This document shows positions 36,240 to 48,165 of a stretch of 64,000 nucleotides of DNA, piece by piece. The stretch is taken from the NCBI GenBank assembly GCA_950097015.1, contig CATNEN010000007.1:5632001-5696000 (forward strand), given 5' to 3'. The notes beneath the pieces were generated by a model that saw only the letters and a list, made by a program, of their open reading frames with translations, was not told where the DNA came from and did no database searches. The DNA is from Macrostomum hystrix (Eukaryota > Platyhelminthes > Macrostomidae). The translations under genes were made by a program, and so were the position numbers. Numbering within the stretch: position 1 is the first letter of the stretch; every line of letters starts with the position of its first letter.

Positions 36240-37200
36240 TAGAGACCCTAAAGTCCTCGGGGATCATGATTCGGGATCTATAAGTCCTCGGGGACCATGA
36301 TTCGGGATCTATAAGTCCTCGGGGACATGATTCGGGATATATAAGTCCTTGGACCCATGATTCGGGATCTATAAGTCCTCGGGGACCATGATTCGGGATC
36401 TATAAGTCCTTGGACCCATGATTCGGGATCTATAAGTCCTCGGGGACCATGATTCGGGATCTAGAAGTCCTTGGGGACCATGATTCGGGATCTAGAAGTC
36501 CTCGGGGACCATGATTCGGGATCTATAAGTCCTTGGGGACCATGATTCGGGATCTAGAAGTCCTCGGGGACCATGATTCGGGATCTATAAGTCCTTGGGG
36601 ACCATGATTCGGGATCTATAAGTCCTCGGGGACCATGATTCGGGATCTATAAGTCCTTGGGGACCATGATTCGGGATCTATAAGTCCTTGGACCCATGAT
36701 TCGGTATCTATAAGTCCTCGGGGACCATGATTCGGGATCTATAAGTCCTTGGGGACCATGATTCGGGATCTATAAGTCCTCGGGGACCATGATTCGGGAT
36801 CTATAAGTCCTTGGACCCATGATTCGGTATCTATAAGTCCTTGGGGACAATGATTCGGTATCTATGTCCTCGGGGACCATGATTCGGGATCTATAAGTCC
36901 TTGGGGACCATGATTCGGGATCTATAAGTCCTTGGGGACCATGATTCGGGATCTATAAGTCCTTGGACCCATGATTCGGTATCTATAAGTCCTTGGGGAT
37001 CGTGATTCGGGATCTATAAGTCCTTAAGGATCATGATTCGGGATCTATAAGTCCTTAAGGATCATGATTCGGGATCTATAGTCTTCGTGGACCATGATTG
37101 GGGATCTATAAGTCCTTCGGGATCTATTAGTTCTTGGGGATCATGATTGGGGATCTATAAGTCCTTGGAGATCATGATTCGGGATCTATAAGTCCTTGGG
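36240..37200. repeat. minisatellite, 31-bp unit, 3' of Cdx
   Basis: About 30 units of GGGATCTATAAGTCCTCGGG followed by GACCATGATTC, with several deletion variants. The array ends about 130 bases past the Cdx stop codon, so it may be in or just beyond the 3' UTR. Confidence 0.95.
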
Positions 37201-37330
37201 ATCCAAAATTTATCGAGGCTCCAAATGCGTAGGATTTCAGGATTAAGTATTTATAGATTTCGAATGCTGAAGTCACCGACTTACCTATTGAAAAACAGCT
37301 GCATCATTCCGGAGCAGGCTGGGTTGCGGG

Positions 37331-40300
37331 CTAGCGGCCCTCCTGCTTGACCAGCTGCGGGTCCTGCACAAACTGGTCCAGGTCGGGCGTGGACGGCGGG
37401 CTGTCCTGGAGGTCGCAGCGCTGCTGATTCTTCTTCTGACGGCGCTCCTTGGCGCGCCGGTTCTGGAACCAGATCTTGATCTGCAATGAGCGGTCATCAG
37501 TCAGGTCATTGTGGGGAAAAGGATCACAGGGTGAGGAAAGCATCGCACGGTGTGGTAAAGAGTATCGCATGGTTTTGGGGAAAAGTATCCCATGGTGTGG
37601 GGAAATTATCGCAGGGTGGGATAAAAAATCTGAAAAGCAGATGGAGCAGGAAAATCCATTAGGAGTTCTCACCTGTCTCTCAGACAGGCGCAGTGTCCTT
37701 GACAGCTCGGACTTGCGCGCGGTGCTGATGTACTTTTGAAAGTGGTACTCCTTCTCCAGCTCGAAGCGCTGTTGCGAGCTGTACACCTGTCTGTACTTGT
37801 CCTGCGTCCGAGTCTTCATTTCTGGAGTTGAGAGGGACAAAGGCAGTTATAAATTGGAGCTACCGAATTTCCGTTTGCAATTTAGCACACAATCAGTTCG
37901 GTTCAATTCATACCCCCCACAATCGCCTGCTGCCCGGGGACCGGAAAACCGGCCGGCTCCTTTTAGCAGTTTGACTTTTATTGCTCCCCCTAACAGCATC
38001 GAACTTTTCCCCTTGGGAGCATGGCACACGGTTAGCTTTGCGGAAAAGGGCCTTCTTATCCTCCCTGGTGCCCCGGCCAGGACTGTGCTAATTCGCGGAC
38101 TGTCTCATGCCGCCCCGTCTCGGCCGCTCACTTTCAGAACAGAAACTGCGCCGGGTGCTTCCCGAATCTCGGCGGAGCTGGCAGGAAGTCTGGGGGCTCC
38201 CCGGGCTCATAAATTCCGTCCAGCTCCAAGCCGCTCTGTGCAGCCCCGACTGCGCACGGAGACAAAGTGCGAAACAGAAAGCATTTTCAAGGAGGGGTAT
38301 TCGCAAGTCCGCCTCCCATGCGTGACAAAGTGGGATCTCGGGGAGAAGTTCTGCGACATTTTTAGGGGAGAAAATGCACGCGGAAATACGCGCGCTCAGA
38401 AAATTAAATAACGAATTTCCAGTCTGACTATGACATGCAGCAGCATAAGTAATCCGCATGTGAATTGGAAAAAAACTCTCGAAATCCATGCAGCCCAGGA
38501 TCAGGTTTTCTTCCCATTTTTTGTTACAGAGAAGTTTCTCTTCTTCCCAATTCATGCACGCTGGGTTTGGGAAGTCATAAAACTGTCGCACAGTCCGAAA
38601 AAACTCTGCTCAAACTCAGCCTGCAGGGCCCTGTTTCCCCTTGACTTGACTCGTATGGCAACGAGTTCGCTGCGTTGTTTTTTTCGTCTTACAAGAGATC
38701 GGCCCCCGCTCCACCGTGTACCGTTTTTTGTTTGGCATCCGCCAAGCTCGACTTTCGGCCCAGACGGGCTGCGCTTCGGGGAAGGCGATGCTTTGAATAT
38801 AAAGTTTGGGAGGCCGGCTTGGAAACCGAAGGCTCGGCTTCGATTGTTACACCAACATTGGGACTAGCTTTAAACAACACTCGGGCATGAGAATCCCTTT
38901 ATCTTCTAGCGAAATATTTGTGTAAGCCATTGTTGAATAACTCTGTACAGCGAAACTTCTATGTTTGGGATATTTTACATTTTGAGGCTTTGTATTAGAA
39001 TCTGGAAATGTGGGATTTTTGGTATCCTGAAGATCTGGAAATATGGGGATTTTTGGGATCCTGAATATCTGGAAATGTGGGGATTTTTGGTATCCTGAAG
39101 ATCTGGAAATGTGGGGATTTTTGGGATCCTGAATATCTGGAAATGTGGGGATTTTTGGGATCCTGAATATCTGGAAATGTGGGGGGATTTTGGGATCGTG
39201 AAGATCTGGAAATATGGGGATTTTTGGGATCCTGAATATCTGGAAATGTGGGGATTTTTGGGATCCTGAATATCTGGAAATATGGGGATTTTTGGGATCC
39301 TGAAGATCTGGAAATGTGGGGATTTTTGGGTTCCTGAATATGGGATCCAAAATAGGGGGATTTTTGGGATCCTGAAGATGTGAAATTGTGCAGAATTGCA
39401 AATTATGAAAACCTGGCATTCGGAGTCCTGAAGATTTTCATTCCTACATGTAAAAAGCCTATGAGAAAAAGTTATGTACGAGTATTCGAGTATTTTTGCA
39501 AGTTTTTAACCGATGAAATCAATTCTGCCCGCATTTAACTAACCGATTGTTGTTATTTGAAAGGGCCCCACATTTACATGTGATCATTTATTTGTCTAAT
39601 GAACATCCACAATACTCAGAATTAATATTTGTTTGGCTTTCGATTGGCAGGTGAAAGTAGAAGCAAACACAGGATGGAAAAAGTGAACTGAAACCCTTAA
39701 AACAAATGTTTGTCTTCGATGCAATGCTGAATGTGAAAGTGGAGGTTTGATTGTGGGGGATTAGCCAAGCAACAACTGCAAGTTATGGGATCAGAATTAA
39801 TGATAATCGTCGTGCCTAATAATGCTGGGCCCGTACAAAATACTAATATTGATGTCTGAGTTGAGTGCAAACAATCGATTATTTCGATGCGGGCACGAAG
39901 TCTGCCTTCAGCGCGTGCTCCGTCATCATCGAAATGGCTTCCTTGACTAGAAATGGCAGACTAAAATTCCAAAAATGGCACCGATTGATCTACCAAAATG
40001 GCACCGATTGATCTACCAAAACGGCACCGATTGATCTACCAAAACGGCACCGATTGATCTACCAAAATGGCACCGATTGATCTCCGAAAATGAAACGATT
40101 GATCTCCGAAAATGGAAACGACTGATCTCCGAAAATGGAAACGACTGATCTCCGAAAACTACTAAAAAGTCACCCATTTATATGTGAAAAATGGCACCGA
40201 TCGATCGACAAAATAATGGCACCGATTGATCAACGAAAAATATCGCTTCCAATATCAAAAAAAGGCAAAAGAATATTTTCTTTTAGCCAAGCTGTCGGAC

Positions 40301-42778
40301 AGAAAGACTTCAGTGGCGGCAAGATATAGTTCAAAGCGAAGCGGCCTCCAAGCTTATATCTGGGGGGGAGGCGGTTGCTGCATGGAAAACGGAGAGCGCG
40401 AACACACACGACCGCATCCCACAGACAACGGTATACAACTGCAGGCTGCAAGCAGAATAGATAAGCTAGGCTTAACCACTCGCACCTGCTGCTATATAAT
40501 GCCAGCCCGGCAGTGTCTACCACCCCTCCCCACCTATACTGATTCCCCAAAATGCAGTTGATAAGAGCCCCGAACACAGGCCTGCGCCTACCAAATGTGT
40601 CTGATTATTATTCCCCTCCTTTGATGACGGCCCGCGCTCCCTACGCATTTTACGGGGGTGGGGAGGAAGTTTTAGGGGCTTCTTATTTCAGGGCGTGGAT
40701 AATATGCCCAGTAGTGAGTGTGTGTCTAAAGATCGAATGCATGGAGAGGTCTATATTTTTATGAAAACAGGCAGGGAGGTCAGAAGGGGACAAAGTGAAA
40801 AATTAGACTGCAGCATTCGAACAAAAACATACTTAATTAATTGATCAATTTCGGTTGAATCATTATTTATGCCCCCACCACCCCGCGAGATTCACAGTGA
40901 GCACACACGGGTGAGCACACGGCCGCTGGAATTTACTGCATTTCTATGCTAATTTCAGGGCTCTGCCGCTCTAACCCTCACTATTAAGTGTCCCGAGGGA
41001 CAATTTATCGACCTCATGCATAGGGAAAATTCTCATGATATTTTTTCGCGTAAAACAGTCTTGGAATTTCTCCCTGAGCAGATAAATGATGCAGTGAAAA
41101 TTGGAGATAAGAAACTGAAGGTCGTGGGGAAGGAACAACATCCCGAATCCCATTGCACATACTCAGCAGCCCAAATCTTCAGTAAAAATCGAATTGTCAT
41201 CCTATAAACCTATATTTTTGTAATCCCACGGATAAGGTGCTTCAATCCTGGACTTAAATTCAGGATTCAAAGCACTAATTAATCTAGGATAAGAAACAAA
41301 CAAAAATGTGTCAGAGTTTTTATGACCCGAGCATTGGGATTGGGATGCAAACGCCCCATACGGCTTTCTGGAGAAGCAAAATTTGATACTTTAAAAACAT
41401 TTGTAATTTTCATTGAACAAACTCGCCCCACACCTGTGAATTCTATACTCGAAGCAGCTACAGCGGAAATCGGTAAGCAGGTGTGGAATAGGAAGGCAAT
41501 ATTTTTGTTGCCATGCCCCGCACCTCAGAGGCCTGTCCAGACCGCGAATGAGGTTAAGAAGCTGCAAGTTTCCTTGTCTCTCAGGCTTCCCCTGGCCTGC
41601 AGGTTGGCGATATCCCATGGCTGCCGGTCTATTTGGTATCGAATTTTACACTCGAAAGGTGAAAAAGCACCTGCAGCAAATGCGCACTTAAAAGTTAGGC
41701 CTAGAAAAAAATTTCACAACTTTTTTCTTGCACAGCGACAGCACGGCTAAAATTTGGGCGAAAATTTTTGTAGCCACCCGGTGGTGGGAAGCTGCAGGTG
41801 TAATAACGAGATTAGCAAGTTTAAGAAACGGCTAACTAAAACGTGTATATCCAGGCAGAATTTTTCTGAATGGGATAAATGAAAACATAATTTAGTTCTG
41901 ATGTTATAGCTTGAAATTATCTTTTCCAATGCTTTCCTTTCTGACGTCATGCCAGTTTTCTCTCACACCGAATGAGCACAATGAGCACGGTTTCGCTATT
42001 CGTGAAATCGAAATTTGTATTCGTGCCAAAAATGGGAAAGACTTGGGGACATCGCATTATGTCTTTTGGTCAATCTACGAGCGTACAATGTTCTCAACTC
42101 ACCGCAGCTCGGCCTCTTCTTCTGCTTCCAGGCCTTGACAATCTCCTGCTGCAGCTTCGAAGCCTCCTTCACGCCCATGCCCATGGCGTCATCGAGGTCC
42201 TCCTGGTGCAGCGGGGACAGCGCCTCGTCTGAGCTGGCTGGGTCCGCCGCCGCGGCTTGCTGGCTTGACATCAGGAAGTGCGGAGACCGCTGCTGCTGAT
42301 GCTGCTGATGCTGCTCATGCTGAGATTGGCTCTGCACCTGCTGCTGCTGATGTGAGCTGTGATGCGGCTGGGTAGCGGGAGGAGGCGGATGCAGCGACTG
42401 CAGGTGATTCGGAGCTGCTAAAGACGGGTGCGGAGGCGGCAGAGTCTGCTGCTGCTGCTGCTGCTGCTGCTGAATAAATTGGACAGCGGCCGAGGAGCTC
42501 CACCCGTGGAGGCCGCCACCGCCGCCGACAGCAGAACCGACTGGCGGGGTGGCCATCGAAGCCGAGGCAATGGTCAGGTGAGAGCCAGGTGCCGGCGAAG
42601 CTGCCGCGGCGACAGCGGCAGCAGCGCCGAGGCTGTCGCAACTCCACTTGCGCAGACAGTCAGGGCAGCCGCAGGCGGGCCGCACCTGCTGCTGCTGAGT
42701 TTGCAGGCAGTAAGCACACCTGCAAGCGGGGTAGGCGGCCGCGGGGCCTAGCGGAGCCCAGGTGTCGGTCATCGTCAT
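37331..42778 (-). CDS. cdx: Caudal/Cdx homeobox transcription factor
   Basis: Three exons on the minus strand: 42778-42103, 37821-37673, 37480-37331 (phases 1 and 0; 324 aa). The homeodomain is about residues 232-291: [47 protein letters not shown]. KYRxVY, LSERQ and RRAKER are Caudal-class hallmarks, and the intron between homeodomain positions 44 and 45 matches the Cdx gene structure I recall. Caudal proteins specify posterior fate and gut. The N-terminal half is Gln-, Ala- and His-rich, with a run of nine Gln (trinucleotide repeat at about 42448-42474). I do not see the usual hexapeptide (YDWM-like) before the homeodomain. Residues 19-41 carry two CxCxxC clusters (see findings). Intron 1 is 4.3 kb with two minisatellites; intron 2 is 192 bp of degenerate GGGGAAAAGTATC-type repeats. 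Confidence 0.9.
38995..39385. repeat. minisatellite, 34-bp unit, Cdx intron 1
   Basis: About 11 units of TCCTGAATATCTGGAAATG followed by TGGGGATTTTTGGGA. Every unit has GGGATCC or a near relative. The 190-codon frame across it is an artefact. Confidence 0.95.
39965..40220. repeat. minisatellite, about 23-bp unit, Cdx intron 1
   Basis: About ten units of CACCGATTGATCTACCAAAA plus TGG, decaying into CCGAAAATGGAAACG variants toward 40220. Confidence 0.9.
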
Positions 42779-45204
42779 CGCTGTTGGCTCCCCGGCTGAG
42801 ACTTCAGAGAAGCGCAGGCTTGTCTATGGAATTGGGCGTGTGCCGTCTGTGAGTGCTGCGGCCCGCGCTGGCTTAAGAGCTAGCTTGCGCTTCAATTAAC
42901 CAGAAAAGATATCGGGCGGCTTTTTTGAAAGGCCGGCTCTCAAATTAGCAGCTCTGTTTGGGCTAAATGAGCTCGAGAAGTGGACAAGGCGGAATAGATA
43001 AAGGCCCGAAATTTGCACTGGCGAAGTGGCAGGCGAAGTCTTAGGAAAGGGTTGTGCCGGCCAACACCCTCAGCTGGGCCCGGGTATATTGCCGGAGGTT
43101 GGGGTGGGCGCGGCGGCGGCCGGGAGGAGGCAAAGACATGAAAGGAATGCCGCCACTGGGGTGCCATTGGCTGGGCCTGGCCGGGGGGTGGGGAGCCTCG
43201 GAGGCTCTTCATTCGACCGTGGGTTGGAGCGGCGGTCCGCCAACCGCTCCGACCCCTCTCGCATTTCCCAATGGCCTAATCCCATTTTGTGGGGCCACAG
43301 GCACTGCATGGCACTCTGGCTATGGAATTATGGTCAGCCACCCCTCCTAGGTCCCAAGGCCGAGCCAGCCTAATTGTTATGTGAATGCTTTACTTATTTA
43401 TGTTATGTATAGATTGATTTTTTATTGTAATCAGTTCGCGGCGACACTTTTTTATTGGGGCAATTCGTCAGCTCACAGGTGAACATAAATGCTTTATCAA
43501 TCTAGCGGCCTTGTTACATTTCCAGTCCGTTGTTTTAACAATGAATTTGGCACATCGCTACATTTTTGGTGTGAGACAAGAGCACCAGAAATGGCTTGAG
43601 CAGTGAGACGCAGACGCCCGTTGTATCGATAGGTACAGGCTCGGGTAGTGACGAATGTATCAATGTCATATGCTATTGTTGGCGGGAGTTGTGCAGTCAT
43701 CAGATTCCTCGGTTGCAGTTTTATATTTATGACTCTCTGGCATCGCAACTGTCTTAGCTTTTTTGGCCACAAATGACAACATTTGGACACATCCAATCTT
43801 CGCTGCAGCCCGCTAACATGCAATCTTTTGTGATCTCGCTTCACTTCACCTTCACACTTTTTTGCTTGCCCTGGCCCAAATATTCGCGTAGCAACAGCCG
43901 AATTTCTCACTGAATGAGTGAGAGCAGTTTTGCGATGTAAAGCTTGATTGCTTAGATATGCAGGAAGGCACAGACATATATTGGTGAAATAAAAATTATA
44001 TTTATATGCCAAGTTTGCTAAATTCGTTTTATTTTCTTAGAAATAAGATTTACGCGATTGCGTCACAGTGAAGAAATCAACAGATATTTAGGCTTTGATT
44101 CGGACAGTTCAGATACAAAATACACGCTTCAACGGTTGTCGTCACTCTGTGCTATTATGAAATAATAAAAAAATGACTTTCCATTTCTTCTGATGGCACA
44201 CTGACAGGCGGTCAGACTGTGTTGGCAAAGCCCGCGTGCGCTGGCCTGTACAAAAAGCAGCGACTGCAGAATCGGATGCATTGATTGTTCTATTCTAATC
44301 GGTTTCTCTTCACTCGCTGATTGCGCAATCAGCCCAACGCAGCACCCAGCCAAAAGCTGTGCTGCAAAGCCAGCGACTCTGCAGTCTGTCAGTTAGACAG
44401 TGTCACAACGGGCATATTATACATTATTATATGTGCGAGGACAGCGGGAGCACCGGACACACAGGCCTTCCAATCCCACGCATGCGCACGTAAAAGCAAA
44501 AAGCAAGACTCGGAGGATGGGAGCATTTTTTGATTCCAGAAATCGCAGGTCGTGAAATTGGCCAGGCTCCCTGCAGACATCTATACAAATAATTGGGAGA
44601 TCGCTGCGTGCTTGCCGCTTAGGCAGGTAGGGCCATAAAAAACACGGGCCCGAGGGCGCCATCCTCAGTTACTTATACGGCCCACAGGGGACAGTAGAAT
44701 ATAGCGATATAAGGTAAGCTTTTAAGCCCTCATGACACCTGACCCATCCATGTTGATGCGGCTGCTGCTGCTGAGGCGGCTGGAGGATGGCAGCTGCGGC
44801 GATTATCGCAGCAGGCATAAACTGCAGGATGCCAGGAAGCCAGTGAGTCTGCATTTGCAGCCAATCATCATAAAAAACTGCAAGAGAATCAGCTTCCGAT
44901 CCCCGGAAAGAGCGCCCGCGGCTGCTGCAATCAAAGTGTAGTCATTGCGCTGCCGCGCGGATCACCCTGCTGCCCAAGGCAGTAAAAACCACTACCTACC
45001 TGCATTGAGAGTCACGGAGCAAGGGAGCAGGGTAAGCAAGGTAGGCAAGGTAGGCAAGGGCAATTACCCAAACCCATTTGGTATTTGCATCACATGCAGC
45101 AGACCATAGCTAGCACTTCCTGGCTGCAAAATATCCTGCAGCTAAGCTTGTCCAGTCAACTCATACTCAACCTTTCCTTATCTAGCTCCCAATCATTCTC
45201 TCCT
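42779..45204 (-). promoter_or_regulatory. Cdx upstream region
   Basis: Unique, fairly GC-rich sequence 5' of the Cdx start codon, which should include its promoter. It carries sites at 43726 (TTTATGAC) and 44632 (GCCATAAA). I could not identify a transcription start or TATA box with confidence. Confidence 0.35.
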
Positions 45205-46425
45205 CCCCCTCCTCTCCTCTCTTCTATCTCCTCTCTTCTATCACCTCTCTTCTATCTCCTCTCTTCTATCACCTCTCTTCTATCTCCTCTCTTCTATCAC
45301 CTCTCTTCTATCTCCCCTCTTCTATCTCCTCTCTTCTATCACCTCTCTTCTATCTCCCCTCTTCTATCTCCTCTCTTCTATCACCTCTCTTCTATCTCCT
45401 CTCTTCTATCTCCTCTCTTCTATCACCTCTCTTCTATCTCCCCTCTTCTATCTCCTCTCTTCTATCTCCTCTCTTCTATCTCCTCTCTTCTATCTCCTCT
45501 CTTCTATCTCCTCTCTTCTATCACCTCTCTTCTATCTCCCCTCTTCTATCTCCTCTCTTCTATCTCCTCTCTTCTATCTCCTCTCTTCTATCTCCCCTCT
45601 TCTATCTCCTCTCTTCTATCTCCCCTCTTCTATCTCCTCTCTTCTATCACCTCTCTTCTATCTCCCCTCTTCTATCTCCTCTCTTCTATCACCTCTCTTC
45701 TATCTCCTCTCTTCTATCTCCCCTCTTCTATCTCCTCTCTTCTATCTCCTCTCTTCTATCTCCTCTCTTCTATCTCCTCTCTTCTATCTCCTCTCTTCTA
45801 TCACCTCTCTTCTATCTCCTCTCTTCTATCTCCCCTCTTCTATCTCCTCTCTTCTATCACCTCTCTTCTATCTCCCCTCTTCTATCTCCTCTCTTCTATC
45901 TCCTCTCTTCTATCTCCTCTCTTCTATCACCTCTCTTCTATCTCCCCTCTTCTATCTCCTCTCTTCTATCTCCTCTCTTCTATCTCCTCTCTTCTATCTC
46001 CCCTCTTCTATCTCCTCTCTTCTATCTCCTCTCTTCTATCTCCTCTCTTCTATCTCCTCTCTTCTATCACCTCTCTTCTATCTCCCCTCTTCTATCTCCT
46101 CTCTTCTATCTCCCCTCTTCTATCTCCTCTCTTCTATCTCCTCTCTTCTATCTCCCCTCTTCTATCTCCCCTCTTCTATCTCCTCTCTTCTATCTCCCCT
46201 CTTCTATCACCTCTCTTCTATCTCCTCTCTTCTATCTCCCCTCTTCTATCTCCTCTCTTCTATCTCCTCTCTTCTATCTCCTCTCTTCTATCTCCTCTCT
46301 TCTATCTCCTCTCTTCTATCTCCTCTCTTCTATCTCCTCTCTTCTATCTCCTGCCTCTTCTATCACCTCTCTTCTATCTCCCCTCTTCTATCTCCTCTCT
46401 TCTATCTCCTCTCTTCTATCTCCTC
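45205..46425. repeat. minisatellite, 14-bp pyrimidine unit, 1.2 kb
   Basis: Over 80 units of CTCTTCTATCTCCT with ATCACC and TCCCCT variants. The plus strand is almost pure pyrimidine, with about one A per unit. The 459-codon Ser/Leu/Pro frame that spans it is a repeat artefact. Confidence 0.97.
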
Positions 46426-47629
46426 CCTCCCCCCTTTCAGCCCTGTCTTCCAATATGTCTCTGATTATCATTTTCCTTCCAACGCTAGCTAACTCTCTCA
46501 TCAGTCGCATGTATAATTTTAGCTACTGAAATACATCATAAATACGCAAAGAAAAAATATATACAACAAGATCTAAACAATTAATTGATTCTCCAATGCC
46601 GTCACTATTGACTTTCTCTCAGTCAAATATTCTCTATACGAGAATATTTGGCCCATTTAGATATAGCCACAAACAGGCCCTTCCAGCCGTCTATCTGTAT
46701 TCCCGTCATATCAAACAATAGGATCAAAACACAATTCCCAACACAATTCCCATTGTGCCTTATCCTGAGGACCTAAAACTCCCACCAACAATTTCTCCCC
46801 AATTTTTTAGTCGATTTACAACCCTCGCAGTTCGCAATGGGTTCCATGGTCGCAGCTGTTGTTCCACAACAAGGCAGGCCAACAGAGTCAGTCCAGCGAG
46901 AGAAACAACACGATGTTGAAGAACTTCAGGGCCTCTCTCAGCTGGCGGGGTCATAAATTGACTCAGAATATTGGGAGCGGGTGCGCCAGATAGGCCCCGT
47001 CCCGTAGGGAAAGTTTTCCCATAGAGAGGAGAGGATCTGAGAGATTGCGAAAAGTAGACAGCGGTCATTCGGTTTCCTTATCTCGTTGGCCAATCAGCGA
47101 ACTTAACTTGGCATGTAGCGAGTACAGCCAAGGTAAACGCAGTTTTGTCTTAATATACTCGCATATCGCCCATATAGTTTAAAGGGTCGGCACCCTTTTC
47201 AAAATCAAAATGGCTATTGCTGCCTGATTTATTGCTAGCTGTTCGAGAGACCGCGACCCACTCTAGATCTGTGAGCTTTGCTCCCGGGACCCAGTGAAGC
47301 TTAAATAGTATACATATAGAAGACTGGATACGCAGATGGCACTGTATACAAACCGAATCACTGGGGTCTAAAATCAGGGTGTAGCCATAGACTATGGGGT
47401 GACTATGGAAACCCGCGGGCCTCAATAGAACTGCTGGAGGCTAAATACACTCAACTGTGTTGCTATCTGTGATTGATTTACAATCTCCTAACATCGCATA
47501 CGCCACTGCGCAATGGTCACTAGGATCAGGTCAGATCTCTGAATTCCTTCGGATCATCAAATGACTGACACGTCTGCATGATTTCTGCAAGAGGGTCCTA
47601 CCACAGCACTGGTTTCTTCGATGGGTTGT
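46426..47629. other. gene-free unique sequence
   Basis: No gene recognised; one GTCATAAA site at 46950. Confidence 0.4.
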
Positions 47630-48165
47630 CAGATGAGCCTCACTCATAGCTGTCATATGAGCCTCACTCATAGCTGTCATATGAGCCTCACTCATAGCTG
47701 TCATATGAGCCTCACTCATAGCTGTCATATGAGCCTCACTCATAGCTGTCATATGAGCCTCACTCATAGCTGTCATATGAGCCTCACTCATAGCTGTCAT
47801 ATGAGCCTCACTCATAGCTGTCATATGAGCCTCACTCATAGCTGTCATATGAGCCTCACTCATAGCTGTCATATGAGCCTCACTCATAGCTGTCATATGA
47901 GCCTCACTCATAGCTGTCACAGGTCACATTATCCTTTTCATATGAGCCTCACTCATAGGTCAGATGAGCATCACTCATAGGTCAGATGAGCATCACTCAT
48001 AGCTGTCACAGGTCACATTATCCTTTTCATATGAGCCTCACTCATAGGTCAGATGAGCCTTACTCATAGGTCAGATGAGCCTTACTCATAGGTCAGATGA
48101 GCCTTACTCATAGGTCATATTGGTCTCACTCATAGGTCATATAAGTCTAATTGGTAAGTTCAGAT
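47630..48165. repeat. minisatellite, 24-bp unit
   Basis: Twelve almost perfect units of CATATGAGCCTCACTCATAG plus CTGT, then shorter diverged CAGATGAGC units. Each unit contains the palindrome CATATG and an ATGAG/CTCAT inverted pair. Confidence 0.95.

Noticed and set aside
37797-38411. 204-codon plus-strand frame in Cdx intron 1
   Set aside because: It begins antisense to Cdx exon 2, has no recognisable domain and lies in unique intron sequence.
45085-46464. 459-codon Ser/Leu/Pro-rich frame
   Set aside because: It is wholly the 14-bp array, with a 14-residue period and no flanking domain.
47630-48165. CRISPR-like regular repeat
   Set aside because: Direct head-to-tail tandem repeat without variable spacers, in animal DNA.
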